From Dallia pectoralis (lineage: Eukaryota > Chordata > Actinopteri > Esociformes > Umbridae), in contig CM055730.1 of NCBI GenBank assembly GCA_029465975.1, positions 19,908,759-19,972,758 of the forward strand: 64,000 nt of DNA. The letters are read 5' to 3'. Below are positions 24,201 through 39,200 of this stretch, piece by piece; positions within the stretch are counted from its first letter, which is position 1, and each line of letters begins with the position of its first letter. A program made the position numbers and the translations under genes. Below the pieces are notes generated by a model. That model made no database searches. It saw only the letters and a program-made list of their open reading frames with translations, and was not told where the DNA came from.

Positions 24201-27200
24201 AATTCTTCTACAGAGTCAAAAAGACTTAAGACTATACTTTTGAATGTCTGGTTTTGTGATTACTTCTACTTACTAAGTTTGGAAACTGGTATTGTATTAC
24301 CTGTGATGCTAATTGAAAAGTGTGAAAAATAATACAGTCTGTAATTTTCAGGCAGTAGAGAATCTTAAGGAAAACCTTGAAACTCAAGGATTTTTGTTCA
24401 TTTTCTTTAGGTAGTATGTCTACACTCAATAAGGATCACCCAACACTCACAGCACAGTGAGAGAATTCAGACTTCACTTGACACTGTCAAAAGTAATCCC
24501 ACTCAAGGTTGATTCTAACAAAAAGCCAGAGTATGGAGTCTTAGTTGCTTTACAGAAAAGTCTCTTTGGACAAGCGATGGCGCCAGAAGTGAAAATAGTG
24601 TAGTGAAGAAGACTCTCTGACCTCTGTTGTATTTCGCCAACAGCTTCTTTTGTCGGACTGTCTCGGCAATCAAAACAGTATTATCATGTTTTTCTTTCAG
24701 CAACTATAGTGAACAAATAAGAATATAAAAGACAGTAAGAGAGTTTATGGGATTACACTGTTAATTGCATTTTCAAACAATTCAATTCCAAAACTATTTT
24801 TGAACACTGTAGATAGAAACAATTCCAGGTCTTCATTTATTCATCATATCAATTAGAACACAAAAAGGATATTTAGACATCCTTATGGTATTAAACATAA
24901 AAAGGATCAACACTGATTTTCACAGATGGATGAAAGAAAGAAATCTTTTAAACCATCCCAACATATACAATGTATACATAGACTTACGTCTTTTTTTATG
25001 TTCCTGAGTTCCTCACATGCAGCCTTTAGATCAATGGCGGCTTGTGTTTTCTCCTTCTTTAATTTACTCCTCAGTTCTGGCAATAAAACATCAACAGATA
25101 TAAGTGTCTTTCAATCAGAGATCAGACATGTGGTATGTACTAGAAAGAGAGAGATTGGGGCCTAGACAAAAAGTAAATCAACAAAAGCACAGATAAATTA
25201 ATCAGAAAGGCCACTTAAATGTTGGGACATTTACACTTTTAGTGGCCAGCCATGTAACAAATACTCACGGCCATTTACAGTAGTGAATGTACACATGTTT
25301 ATACTTTATTAAGTGAAGCCTTTAGTAGCCTTTGATATGTATTATTTCTGTACAATATCAATGTGTAATAGCTGCTTTGGATAGGTCAGAATAGGGAGCC
25401 AGAACCTGTGATGGTACTCTGACACAGAGCTGAGAAACACTCCGGTTCTCCCTGGGCCAGAGCATTCTCCACCTCTTCATCCTCCAGGCTGATCTTAGCG
25501 ATGGTCTCCGGCCCCAGGTGGGCCAGAAGCAACATACTCTTCCTCTTCAAAGACCTGTTCTGCCGGTTTAACTGGAGATTGAAAGGGGAGAGAAATAGAT
25601 GACCTTATGACCTGCTGAACAATTCCAGTTATTTCTCATGGATAGGGCCCAGTGCCGAAGTTGTAATTGGCCTTTCTCCTCTCTCTGGTGATGTGTCAAT
25701 ACAATTCCATGCATTTCGTTTCTAATGAAGAGATGGTGTTCTGGTTGTACAACTCAGTACAATTTGCTCAGAACCACATGAAATATGCTGGAACACTGGG
25801 TAAACCTCAGTCGATAGTGGCTTAAGTGCAGCCTGCATAGATTTGAAATAGTAACACTATTTCAAATCTATGCACTGGGGCCTGTCCTTGCAGCGCATGG
25901 CAAGTGTCCATAAGCAAGCAGTTCGCTCAAGACAAAGCACCAGTCTCTGTACAAAGTAAACTTTTAGGGAAAAAATAAAACTATTTCATGTGAAAAAGAT
26001 GGACAGGAAAGCAGATAATAGTCTATGTAGCGGAAGATACCGCAGATTGATTCAATGTTGATCCCACTTCTTCATCCATCATCTATTCAATCACACTGTA
26101 CACATAAGTGGTACCGTGAAAAGACGCCCAAGCAATAATCAGGTGTGAAATAACTGCCATCTCATTAAAATGATCCAGAGGAAAGGCCTGATGTTTTCTT
26201 TTAGACATAATCACAGTACTTTAAGATGAACATCTATATATATCCCCCATTCCTGTCACACTTTGGACTCTGTATCCCCTTTCTTTTTAACTTCCATGCA
26301 ATTTCATCAGTTCTGCCGGAGCCGTCCATATTGAGCTGCAAGCAAGAAACGGCAAATTCCAAAAGTTCTATTATCAAAAACGGCCATGAATCAATTATGG
26401 ACATTACAACTAAGTAAAGGATAATGAAGCCTAAGGCAAGACATTTTATGCAAATGATGCACATTTCTTGATGTCATTTCAGATGGAAAGTGTGAGAGAA
26501 AAAGCTGAGCCCTAGAGAGACATTTAGACATCTCGGTCAGGGCAGATTGCAGCAATTCCTTTTTCTGATGATGCCCTTCAAAGTGCATCTTTTAAAAATG
26601 CAATCAACAATACATAACACAGAATCACAGTCTTTGATAACAATCTACTATTGATGAGAGCGAATGTATGAAATTACATACTCAGAGAAATCAGGCAGGC
26701 TTGCAGGGAGGCTAGCCACAATGCTTCAGAGGTCACCATCATAAAGTCACGACCCACTCATCGTTGATAAAAGATCCACACAAAATGGTACTGTGATTTG
26801 ATTGGTGCGTCAAAGCAGACATCTACTATTATTGCTTTTAATTTGAAATGTTGGCGAGTTAAACATTTTGACTAAACATATTTAGATCTTTGGCGTCTTG
26901 GCATGCAAGTCATTTTCTGCCTTTGTTCATAAGACCTTACAATATGCATTTCCCTTTAGTGTAAATATAAATGAGTGTTATTGTCATCTTAACAATAGTA
27001 TTTTGGATTCTAACACATCCTATTCATTTTCTAGTATACATTGAGTGTTCTATTTAAAACAAACTCTGCTAATTATTTCCATTATGCAAAAATTATAAAT
27101 GACTTGAGTATCATTATTATCCATTAAATAGGTCCTTTACTTCACACATGCCATTTCTTCAGAAGGGTACACACATCCTAGTTAAAAGGGCAGTACTGTT

Positions 27201-30200
27201 TATTTAGCTCCAGCATACAACTTCATTTTAATCAAAAAATTACAGTAAGAATAGGCCCCTAATTAAAAAAACGTCAGCTAGTCCGGGGGTACAACAAAAT
27301 TGGGAAAAATCTGGTTGTACCCAGGAAGAGGTTTGAGAGACACTGCTGTAGTTCACTCATAAAGATACAAATACAAGAAACAGAGAAATCAAAACACAGC
27401 ATAAACAACAGACACGGCATTCTAGATTCTGCTTTATTAGTCCCATCTTTTCAAGATTAATTTTCAAAATTCCGGCAAATACCATTTATTAATGGAAGCA
27501 AATAAGAAAATAAGATGTCTTCATTTTTCTCCTGCATTGTTTTCACCAAAAAGCGTCGAGAACAAAGACCTCTGCAAGGCTGGTCTGACCCATATTGAAG
27601 CGCTTTTCCGTTACAATGGTGTTGCGTCCATGGTTGTTCAATGCGGCTGTTCTTCACTCCCTTTTTCAATTTAAGAAGTGCTTTTATTCATCTGCTAGAC
27701 CTTCTCTTGTACTCTTATTTCTGTATTCCTATGTGGAAAGCCAATTCATTCAACACACAAAATCATGTGATTTGTGGTCTATGCGTAGGAAGGCCGACAC
27801 AAGCTCAAGCGCACAAACACACACACACACACACACACAATCACACAGAGGAGTAAATCTATCACACGATGAACGTAAGTTTAAAACGAAGAATGAATTA
27901 AATATAATGTCAAATTAAATCAGAAAGTGTTTTATTTGTAAAGTTTTTTTCACAAACAAGACTTATAAATATATATATATATATATTAATAAAATAGACA
28001 GACCATTGCCCAGAGCATCCCACTCCCTTCACTGACTTGTTGTCTTCCCACAGTGCATCCTGGTGCCATCACTTCCCCAGCTGAACAGATCACATGTACA
28101 TTGCACATTCTCACCGCATCATAAAAATGTTCTGGGACCTGTGCCACTGTTCTGTCAGTTTGGACCAGACTTTATGGCTCTCGTTGAATTCGTGCATTGA
28201 TGAGCCCAAGGGTGTCTAACTCCCTGTCCCTGTTTTATGGTTTGTCCCTCATCAGATAACTGCTGGTAGATACCCACCACAGCTGACCGGAGCACCTTAC
28301 AAAGTCCTGTCGTTTCAGAGCTCTGACCCAGTCCTCTGACCCAAACAATTTGGCCTCAAGTCTTTACTCCAGCTCATTACTCCTGTGTTCAACAGGTTGA
28401 TTACAAGAACAGATTGTTTGCTTACCATCTAATCTACCCAGATCTTGACATGTGCCCTTGTTAGAAGATTATGCACATTATTTGTGTCACCTGTAAGTTG
28501 TCATAATGTTTTGGCTCATCAGTATACACTGGGTAGAACAAGTATTTGATACACTGGCGATTTTGCAGGTTTTCCCACTTACAAAGCATGTAGGAGTCTG
28601 TCATTTTTATCATAGGTACTCTTCAACTCTGAGTGACGGAATCTAAAACATAAATCTTACTGGTTGGTAAGAGATCAAATACTTGTGTCATGCAATGACA
28701 AAATGATTTATTTTTTTTAAATCATACAATGTGATTTTCTGGATTTTTGTTTTAGATTCCGTCACTCAGAGTTGAAGAGTATCTATGATAAGAATTACAG
28801 ATAAAGCCGCCTTTGGTGACAGCTTTGAACACTCTACATCCTCTAACCAACATGAGATCTGAGGTCATCTGGGTGAACTTGTGTGGCTTGCAAAAATGTA
28901 ATTATTTTGTGGAATAATGTTCTTAAAATGTTCTTCCCAATACGTTTGAGACATTCAGTTCTGTAGTGACAAGTGTTGGTAGGTACACAGATGAACATCA
29001 TTAAGTCTTTACTGTAACTGTCCTAAACGGCTGAATCAGCTCAAGCAAAGAGAAATGACAGTCATTACTTTAAGAAATGAAGGTCAGATTATCCTGAAGA
29101 TTACTTTATGAGGACCAACACAGGAATGGAAGACTAAGAGTTAACTCTACTGCAGACACTGCATACCATCTGTTTTGGACAATAAACCAATAAGTAAGTA
29201 ATGAGGAAGTGATCACATGACCAGTCCTCTACAATCACATGACCGGTCTTCCAAAATCACTTGACCTCAACTAAAATGAGCTGTAATGAGTTGAACCACA
29301 GAGTGAAAGAAAAGCAGTCAACAATTACATTAGTCAGCATATACAGTACATCCGTAAAGTATTCACACAGCTTCACTTTTTTCACATTTTGTTATGTTAC
29401 AGCCTTATTGCAAAATGGATTAAATTAAATTTTAATCTGTTAAATTTAATTTGTTTATCTTTGCAAATCTATTAAAAATAAAAAATGAAGAAAAATATAT
29501 CACATGTACATAAGTATTCACAGCCTTTGCAATGACACTCAAAATAAAGCTCAGGTGCGTACTGTTTCCACTGATCATCCTTGAGATGTTTCTACAACTT
29601 TATTGGAGTCCACCTAAATTCTGTTGATTGGACATGATTTGGAAAGGCACACACATGTCTATATAAGGTCATACAACTGACAGTGCATATCAGAGCACAA
29701 ACCAAGCCATGAAGTCTGAGGAATTGTCTGTAGACCTCTGAGACAGGACTGTATCGAGGAACAGATCTGGAAAAGTGTACAGGAACATGTCTGCAGCATT
29801 GAAGCTCCCACAGTGGCCTCCATAATCCGTAAATGGAAGAAGTTTGGATCCACCTGCACTCTTCCTAGAGTCGACCGCACGGCCAAAATGAGCGATCGGG
29901 TAGAAGAGCTTTAGTCAGGGAGGTGTCCAAGAACCCGATGGTCACTGACAGAGCTTCAGCATTGCTCTGTGAAGAGAGGAGAACCTTCCAGAAGGACAGC
30001 ATTTTCTGCAGCACTCCACCAATCAGGTCTGTATGGTAGAGTGGCCCAACGGAAGCCATTTAACAGTTAAAGGTACATGACAGCCCACCTGGAGTTTGAC
30101 AAAAGACACCCAAAGGACTCTCAGACCATGAGAAACAAAGATTAAACTCTTAAACCCAAGGCTAATCTTCCAACTGGACAACGACCCTAAGCATACAGTG

Positions 30201-33200
30201 AATTTATTTTGGAATAAGGCTGTAAACATAACAAAATTTGGAAAAAAGTAAAGCGCTGTGAATACTTTCTGGATGCAATGTATAGGAAAACCCTCAAGAG
30301 TGTTGGAAAAGCATTCAGACAAAAGTTTGCAAAGCTGTCATCAAGACAAAGGTTAGATATTAGAAAAAGAAAGTTGATTTGTTTTGACATCTTTTAGTTT
30401 TCTCCATGATTCCATAAGTGTCAGTTCTGACGTCTTTGCTAATATTCTCAAATTTGGAAAATAGTAAAAATAAACAAATAGTGTTAAATGAGCAGGTTTG
30501 TCCAAACCTTTGACTGCTACTGTATATTGAACATTTAAAAGAAAAAACATGAACGTGTAAAATACCCAGCTGCATGTGGCCCACTATGCTTGGCTGGGAC
30601 TAGACTGTTGTTAGAAAGAGGAGTGGCGGGTTTGTGCACCGGTGCCTGAGCTGCCAGGTGGACACAGAGGGCTTCTGTCCAAAACATTAGATGGGTGATG
30701 ATTAGAGTGACAAGTCCTGCTTCAGCGGCCTGACAAATCACTCCACCACCGTCTGCTCACTCCGAATCAGACATAGACATTTGGCAGGCATTTCCCGAAA
30801 TAACCGTGCACTAGACAGATTGCAAGAACAATTTTACAGATAGTAGCAAGGATTTACATGTCTGTATTTTAAAACATTTGTAATAAAATATGCAAAACTT
30901 CCCAGAGTTACCCCCAAACAGGCTTGACTTGGATAAACGAGCACTGTATGACGACAACTAAGTGCACTTAAGTACTTTTTTGCGTACCTTTTCTCACAAG
31001 TATTAAACATCTAAAGTTTAAAGAAAAAGATCCCATTTTCAACTATACTGATGGCTTTGTCAAACAAACAAACTGTGTTGAATTGCGGATGTTTTCGTTC
31101 ACCAGCAAACAGCCGTACAAAACACATCGCCTAACCTTCAGGTTCAGAGGTCATTATAAAAAAAGCATGACCATATTATGTTGATGGTCATGTCACCCGA
31201 ATAAGACCCTCAATATGTATTGGGTCTCACCAAGCTCCTTACTTCCACCACATTTAGAGAGACCCACCTTGGAGGCCAGTGCTTCCACGCTCTGTCTGCA
31301 AGTCCTCTCAATGTCCAGGTTCTCCTGAATGCTGTTTACCTCTTCAATGACCATGTGGGACACTGTGGCAAAAGGACACAAACAGCATTGTTGAACACCT
31401 CCAGCCAGATAAAATATTTTGCATTGTTGTTTTTATCTGCTGCAGACTGAATGAGGGCCTATAGTTCGTACTATAGTTGGTAACTACATCTATTTGTTAT
31501 CATCCAATAGCATAGTAACAGATCAATACACAGGTACACAACCTATACTTATATAATACAATACAGTAGACAACCAACACATCTCCAAACATGTTTAACA
31601 GCCGCGACTGACACAGGGAAAAGCTTTGTGTTATAAATTGTCTCTTTATGTTTTAATATTGAATATTATATTGAATATTTTACATGTCTTTGGAAATCTT
31701 CAGTGGTTTTACAATTAACCTTGAATCCCAAGGTTCGAGGCAGAGCTGAGAGTGAGACGACTGGGGCGTTGTGTAAACTCCTTATGCAGTCTTTACAATA
31801 CAAGCATAAACTCACTTACTGTGGTTCTGACACTTTAATTTATAAATACTGTACGTTGTCACGTCAGTACGAGGTCACATCACTTGAAGTTTGTACTAAA
31901 GTAGGTTTTGTGTTTTCTTTTGTTCCAGATCTTTGTCATGAATCACATATGCACAGAGGGATAGAAAAACGTATGTGAATGCAAATAAAGTATTATCCAT
32001 ACAAAAGCACATCAGGGAATCTATAAAAACATATTTTAGACAATTTTAGACCGGAATAGGAATATGGAGGAAAAAACCCACCTGAAGAATTGATGTTTTT
32101 ATTAAAATACATTGTGAAATTTTGTGTTCACAGAATATTAATAGATACCATGGCCAGAATGGTTAGTTAGTGTTCCTCTAAAGAACCGTAATTAATTATA
32201 TTCAACAGAATATGGGTGGTATTATCACAGTGTTTAGTGTCTGTTGGTAGAACCATAATGTGTGGTATTATCACAGTGTTTAGTGTCTGTTGGTAGAACC
32301 ATAATGTGTGGTATTATAACAGTGTTTAGTGTCTGTTGATAGAACCATAATGTGTGGTATTATAACAGTGTTTAGTGTCAGTTGATAGAACCATAATGTG
32401 TGGTATTATCACAGTGTTTAGTGTCTGTTGATGGAACCATGATGTGTGGTATTATAACAGTGTTTAGTGTCTCTTGACAGGACTATAATGTGTGGTATTA
32501 TAACAGTGTTTAGTGTCTGTTGATGGAACCATAATGTGTGGTATTATAACAGTGTTTAGTGTCTCTTGATAGAACTATAATGTGTGGTATTATAACAGTG
32601 TTTAGTGTCTCTTGATAGAACTATAATGTGTGGTATTATCACAGTGTTTAGTGTCTGTTGATAGAACCATAATGTGTGTTATCACTACAGTAATTGGTTA
32701 GTGTCTTTTCATAGAAAATGTTGATACAAATTAAAAATCCAAAAATGTAATGTTAATTTCATTTTGGTACCATTTTCTAGCCCCCAATGTTAGACTTTAT
32801 AAGCTGTCGAACATAAAATCTCCCCAGCTAAAGATGTGAAAAAAAGTTCCAGATGTAATTTTTCTCCACCGTTTAGAGACACACTAATGCTCTAAACGTT
32901 GACATCCTTTGCAGGCATAATCATAAACCTGAATGAAAGGGAACAGGCTTATTTCCACTTAAGTAATTAAACATTGTGGTCAAAGGAGGAAAATAGGAAT
33001 TAATGCTGTTAGCACATGCTGTTCACTTCCCAATGACACCGAATTAAAACTTGATGAACGTCTACACCCGCGATATCAAAGTTCCTCCAGCGCACTCTCC
33101 TTGTCAGTCATTCAATAGCACTTAGCTGCCAGTTTCTTCCCAGCCCGTCTTTCGCTTCACTCTTTTTACAGACTCCATAATGCCCGATACATTCAACGGC

Positions 33201-36200
33201 GAGAAAAAAAGAAGCCTTGAACTAAATGACACGTTAATTCTAATTACCGGTGGGCACGGTAAATAAACAGGCCTAGAAGTGGGAAATGTACAAGTGCGGG
33301 GCAATAGGGGTTCTGACACGTCAGAACTGGCAGTCTTAATTGTCATTTTCGGACTCCCCATCATCACTCCATCTTTCGCCTCTCCCCTCTTCTCCTTCCC
33401 CTCAGGGAAGACAGTGATTACCCCTGTGCCGACGTGCCACATAATGGTATCAGCGTGCAGACAGAGCAAATTGTATCTGCAGCCGTTCTGAAGCCTTAAT
33501 GAGGGGGCAGATGCCTTTGTGGTGTTATCATTATAACACAATGTCTCGTGTTGTCATCAACCTTGCCATCGCCAATTGAAAAGACGTGATTGTGTGTTGG
33601 GGGGCTTTCTCGCTCTTCCCTCTTCGTCCTGTCGTTTCGCCGTGAATAGGAGCAATTTTCTAAGAGCTATGAAATCACGTAATAGGTCCTAATAGGCAGC
33701 TGCTTGGCATAGCAAGGCAGCCTCTATTAAAGTGGAAGTCAAACACAATGTGGTGTTTTTTTGGCTGGAGAAACACTGGATGTATGAGCAGAGGCCACAT
33801 GTATTCAGATAAAAAAATCCATTAAATACCATTATTACAAAGAACAACTATGTCAACCATCTCTGACATTTTTGTACTTTCTAAAATTCCAGCGATCAAA
33901 TCACTGGCTTGTGTTGTTCCGTGTGATGCATTTTGGGTTTATGAAAAAAAAAACTGTCCTTGTGAAATAACCCAGAGATGCATTCTATTTCAAACATAAT
34001 TGTATACATGTAACAGAACAGTCAGAATCGAGGTGGCGGGGATGATGTCATTTAACATTTCAAACATTTCATTAACATTTCATGTACAAAATAAAATCGT
34101 ATTTCTGTGCGTGTCTCTCTGATAACAGGATAACCAATTTAACACTGACATATGGGGTGGCATTGGAAAAAATAGAGCTCTTTCAACACAAAGTAGGTGC
34201 CTTTAAACCAAGGTTAGAGTCTTGGGTCCAAAGATCACAGCAGTCACACTTAGTAGTAAATGTTGCATAAAAACTGATAAGTCAAAACATTTGGACCTAA
34301 TTTGCTGTAGGTTCTCTGAGTGCCACCAAAACAGCACTGACCCGCTGAGGCATGGACTCTACAGGACCATGCCTGAAGGTGTACTGTGGTAGCTGTCACA
34401 AAAACATTTGCAGCAGATCCTGTAAGTTGCAAGGTGGACCCACCACAGAGTGGACCTGTTGATCCAGCACATCCCACAGACGCTCCATCAGATTGAAATC
34501 GGGAGAATTTGGAAGACAGGACAAGGCCTTGAACTCTTCATTATGTTCCTCAAACCATTTCCAAACAATGTGTGCAGGTGTGTAATGGTGAATCGTTCTA
34601 CAGAGGCCACTGCCATCAGGGAACACCAGTGTCAAATGGATGTCATACATGAACGCCCGGATCCAGAACATTACCCAGAGCTTCACACTCTCCCCAAAGT
34701 GCATCCTGGTGTCATCCCTTCCCCAGGTTAGTGGTGCACACGTACACGGCAGTCCACAAGATGTAAAGAAAAACGTGACTTATTGGGCCAGGTGTCCTCC
34801 TTCCACTAGTGATGCATCGATACCAAGTACTTAATTAGGCAGTATTTCTCCCATAAAAATTACAAATATCAGCAAAGTAGCCACTTCCTGCATCTTTTTT
34901 TTCGGCTATGTAATTGCTACTGGATACGAACAAAAAAACATTGCATATAGTCGAGACTAGTATCTCTGAAAAAGGAAGGTCAGATAGAATATAGCAAGCT
35001 TTCAATGGTGAAATCCGATTTTCCTAGTCAAAATGGCTATATTTTGAAGGCTCCCGGACGCATTGCACAGCGATGCTTCATTGGACCGACACGCAACTGG
35101 TCTCGTTTTAACCGGAAGATCAGCCAGAATATAACCAGCTTTGAGCTTTGAAATTCGAATACTCCTAGCTGGAGCAGTGGCCCTTAGAACGGACGTAGTA
35201 CACAGAAGTAGCAAAGATTCCTGCAGAAAAATGGCACAATCAATGACTTTCACCTAATGTTGTCATGAGGCGGTATTGGTGCCTGGTATCAGAACATTTC
35301 TAATAGAACGAGTACAAGTACATGAGCATAGTATCAGACCAATACCAGATACTGGTATCAGTGCATCCCTACCTTCCCCTGCTCTACGGCCTGTTTCTGA
35401 CACTTTTGACAGTAAACAAGGGTCTTGGGCACTCTGACCAGTGTTCGGCTACGCAGCCCCGTACGCAGTAGGGAGCAATGCACTGTTTGTTGTGACACAT
35501 TCCTCCTGTAACCATCATCAAAATTCTTCAGTGCCACAGAAGCCCCGCGCATCAATAAACGTTGGGCGCCCATCATCCTGTTTCTCCATACGTAAACCAC
35601 CAGTCGGAAACAACTAGCCGGAAGCACCTGACAGGCCTTGCTGTTTCAGAGATACCCAGAACCAGTTGTCTAGCCATAATAAGTTCTGGTCTCAGGTCTT
35701 TACTCCTGCCCATTTGTCCTGCATCGAACACTATGACTAAGGGAACTGATTCCTGGGCCCTTCTTAGGAAATTATCTGTTATATGCTTCCTATGTGATCG
35801 GTCAGAATGTTTTGGCTCATTTGTTTAAATGTAAAGAGAATATAATAAGCCTACATACCCCCAAAATTGATGAATAGACAAGAAGAAAAGTGGTGGTAGG
35901 GTGGCAAGACAGTAGCCTTTTCTTAAGAAGAAAACACCCAGGTTTGCATAGCCACAGTGAAGCATGATGGTGGCATCATCATCTTTTGGAGATGTTTCTT
36001 TTTCAGCTGGAACCGGGGTGGAGGGAACTATGAACAGTCTCACTACCAGGCAAATTTGGCACAAAACGCTCAGGCTTCAGTTAGAAAGCATGAAGTTCAC
36101 CTTTCAGCATGATGATAATGACCCAAAGCACACATCCAAATCCAGAAAAGCATGGCTTCACGAGAAGAAGATGAACGTTCTGGAATGGCCCAGTCAGAGC

Positions 36201-39200
36201 CCAGGCCTGAATCCAATTGAACTTTTGTGGGTTGATCTGAAGAGGGCTGTGCACAGTAAATGTCTTCGCAATCTGACAGATTTGGAGCATTTTTGCAAAG
36301 AAGAGTGGGCAAATATTGCCAAGCCAAGATGTGCCATGCTAACAAACTCCTATCCAAAAAGACTGAATGCTGTAATAAAATCAAAAGGTGCTTCAACAAA
36401 GTATGATTTTAAGGGTGTGCACACATATGCAACCAGGTTATTGTAACATTTTTCTTCTTCTAAAGATGCCAGTTGGTTTTTAATTGAATTGTTCATGTTA
36501 TAGGTCACATTAAAGGTGGGAAAAGTTCTGGGAAAACCTGGCATTTTAGTGTGTAGATTTTGTAAATCCACTGTATATACATTGTAATACACAAACAATA
36601 ACTGACTACTTTACAACATTACACACATGCTACCAAAAATAAAAATTTAAAAAAATTGACATTAATCAAAGTAGGAATATAACATCAAGATTTTTTATTT
36701 TTTTTTAAACACAGACACTGTCACAAACTTAGTGTGAAGTGCAGGATAAAGCTACACGAGGAGCGGGTGTTTCGTTTCTGCTATTTATTACCAAAACACG
36801 AAACAACAAACAAACACCATAAATTGTAATGTAAAGAAATTGGGCTATAGAGCAACTTAATAAAAATATTCAAACAGTTCAACTCAAACACTAAACTCCA
36901 TATAACATGACATAGAAATAATGCTAAGCAGGGTGCTACCAGACCCAGTGAACTAAATAGCAAAGCGAATCACCTAAACCTAAAAAAGCTGTGCCCAATA
37001 GAAGAAAAAAACACTGGAAATAAAGCGGTCACCACTCGTGACAGACACTCACCTTTTTCAAATTCCTCAAGCTTTTTCACTGCCTCGTCTCTCTCTGTCT
37101 GCATTTGTTGACACTGATGTACACAAAAAATAAGAACAAAAAACAAACTTATTTTCTGCATTTACAATTACATCAATGTAAATCCTAAGTACAGAGTCAA
37201 AGCAGTAGTTCCAGGACAGTTCCTATTTGTTTTATCAGCCGTGTGTAATGGACCACAATCCTGACATGATTGGGGACATTTATTTTGCCTGTGTCAATCT
37301 GTCTGACCGGGACAGATTGACACATGTATTACTATAAATTTGAGGACCCTCTATCTATTATCATAAAAAATTTATTCCCACTCTACTAACCCCAGTCCTA
37401 AACCTTAACCTGGGTAACCAAACCTATATTTCTAAGCTTAACTTTGCCCTAATGGCGCATTCTAAACCTAACCTGTAATGCTTGAACATAGATTTTTCTA
37501 AGTGCTTCTTGTCTTCACATGTACAATTAAACTATAGATAGTAAAACTAAACATTAACCCCCATTAATAATGAATTGCAAACAGCGGAATTACACACATC
37601 TCCCCAACACCACCTGCATGGATACCCTAACAAATCTGCTGAACAGTTGTACGAATCCAACACTGACCTCCATGGTTGCTCTCTCGTGCTTCTTCTGAAG
37701 ACCCTCGTACTCAAGAACAGCTGTAGGGACCAAAGGATTCCAGTAAGTCATCTCAAACTGTTCATCATCACATGAGAGGAAACTGGTCGACTAATACAGA
37801 ATCTCCATGTGGAAACATGGCCCGTAAGACTCACACCCTAAAGAAAAAAATGCAAGTACTCAAACACACCAAAAACTCTGCTATTTAATGTTTCAGTTGG
37901 TGTATATCTTAAGGAACTGAAACTGTTGTCTTCCATGGCTTCCTGTTTTATTGGATGAATTTGTCATCAAATACCATGGGGAAATAAAACGAATCACAAT
38001 TGACGAGACAAACTGTTGTTGACCTTCATCAATCGAGCAATGATTTGCATGTTTGACTATACATTTAATATGGTCTTAAAAAATAAAGAACATTGTGGCC
38101 AGGCGTTTGAATCCTGATCCGAGTGTCCAGAGAACACACAGATAATGGCTCAAATTGACCTTTTTTTCATCCGTACTTTATTAGTTCTACATTAACAGAC
38201 GGCAGAGACAACACAACTTTAGCTTTTGAAAGAAATGACACTGCACAAAACATTGACTCGCAATCACACAAGGTCATTGGGTGTCAGTCCTTACATTGCC
38301 AGTCTTGCCCTGCCTTTAGTGAACATGTGAGTCATTTTATTTCTGAAAAAGCAGGTCAAGTTCTACTGTATTTCCTCCGATGTGCAATACTCAGGTACCA
38401 CGTGCTTGGTGATTCATTCAACTAACAACTGAGGAAAAACATTCTACTTTGTGTTGCGGTGCAGTGGATGTAACATTCCTGCATACTCATCAGATTCAAG
38501 AACTGTGTTACATTGCTCCAGATTATATTAATTATAATGGAGACTGTCCATAGGAGAGGAATCACAAGACTCTCGTGGTTGAAGTCTTGAATGTGAAACA
38601 TAGGCAGCATACTTTTGACAACAGCTCCATTCATGGGAGCTAGGAACATTCAACAAAACAAGACGTTAACCTATTGTAGCTTCTTTATCCTTCATTATTG
38701 ACTAATGACATAACAAACGTTAAAGAAACAATTTGACCAAAATGTTATTTAGAGGAAATGTTAATTAGCTTTGGAAAAATATATTTCTCATCTCAAATTG
38801 AAATCTCCCGTGATAATACAAAGACTCGACAGCATGTGCTATCGTCCAATCAAAAGTGGATTGAGAGTGTGTGAAAAGGACAAGGACAGGATATGTTGTA
38901 ATTAAATTTGAAGTTTTATGTATAAACCCTATTGATACCTAGGTATTATAAACAGTAGTATTTCAATTAATGCTATTGGCCCCATCATGTGACCCCATGT
39001 TTTTGTGTTTCCAGTGTTATTCATTTCCATGGAAACGGTTCACACCAGAGCAGGGGAACAAGGACCCCTAGCACTGAAGTCTCGCTTGTGAAACTGAAAC
39101 CGCATACTTTCAACTTTTTTTTTAATGTGCATTCTCTTCAAGGGCAAAACTCCGAAAAAGAATATGAATATTTACTAGCCTAGACCCTTTGAAGTCACTA

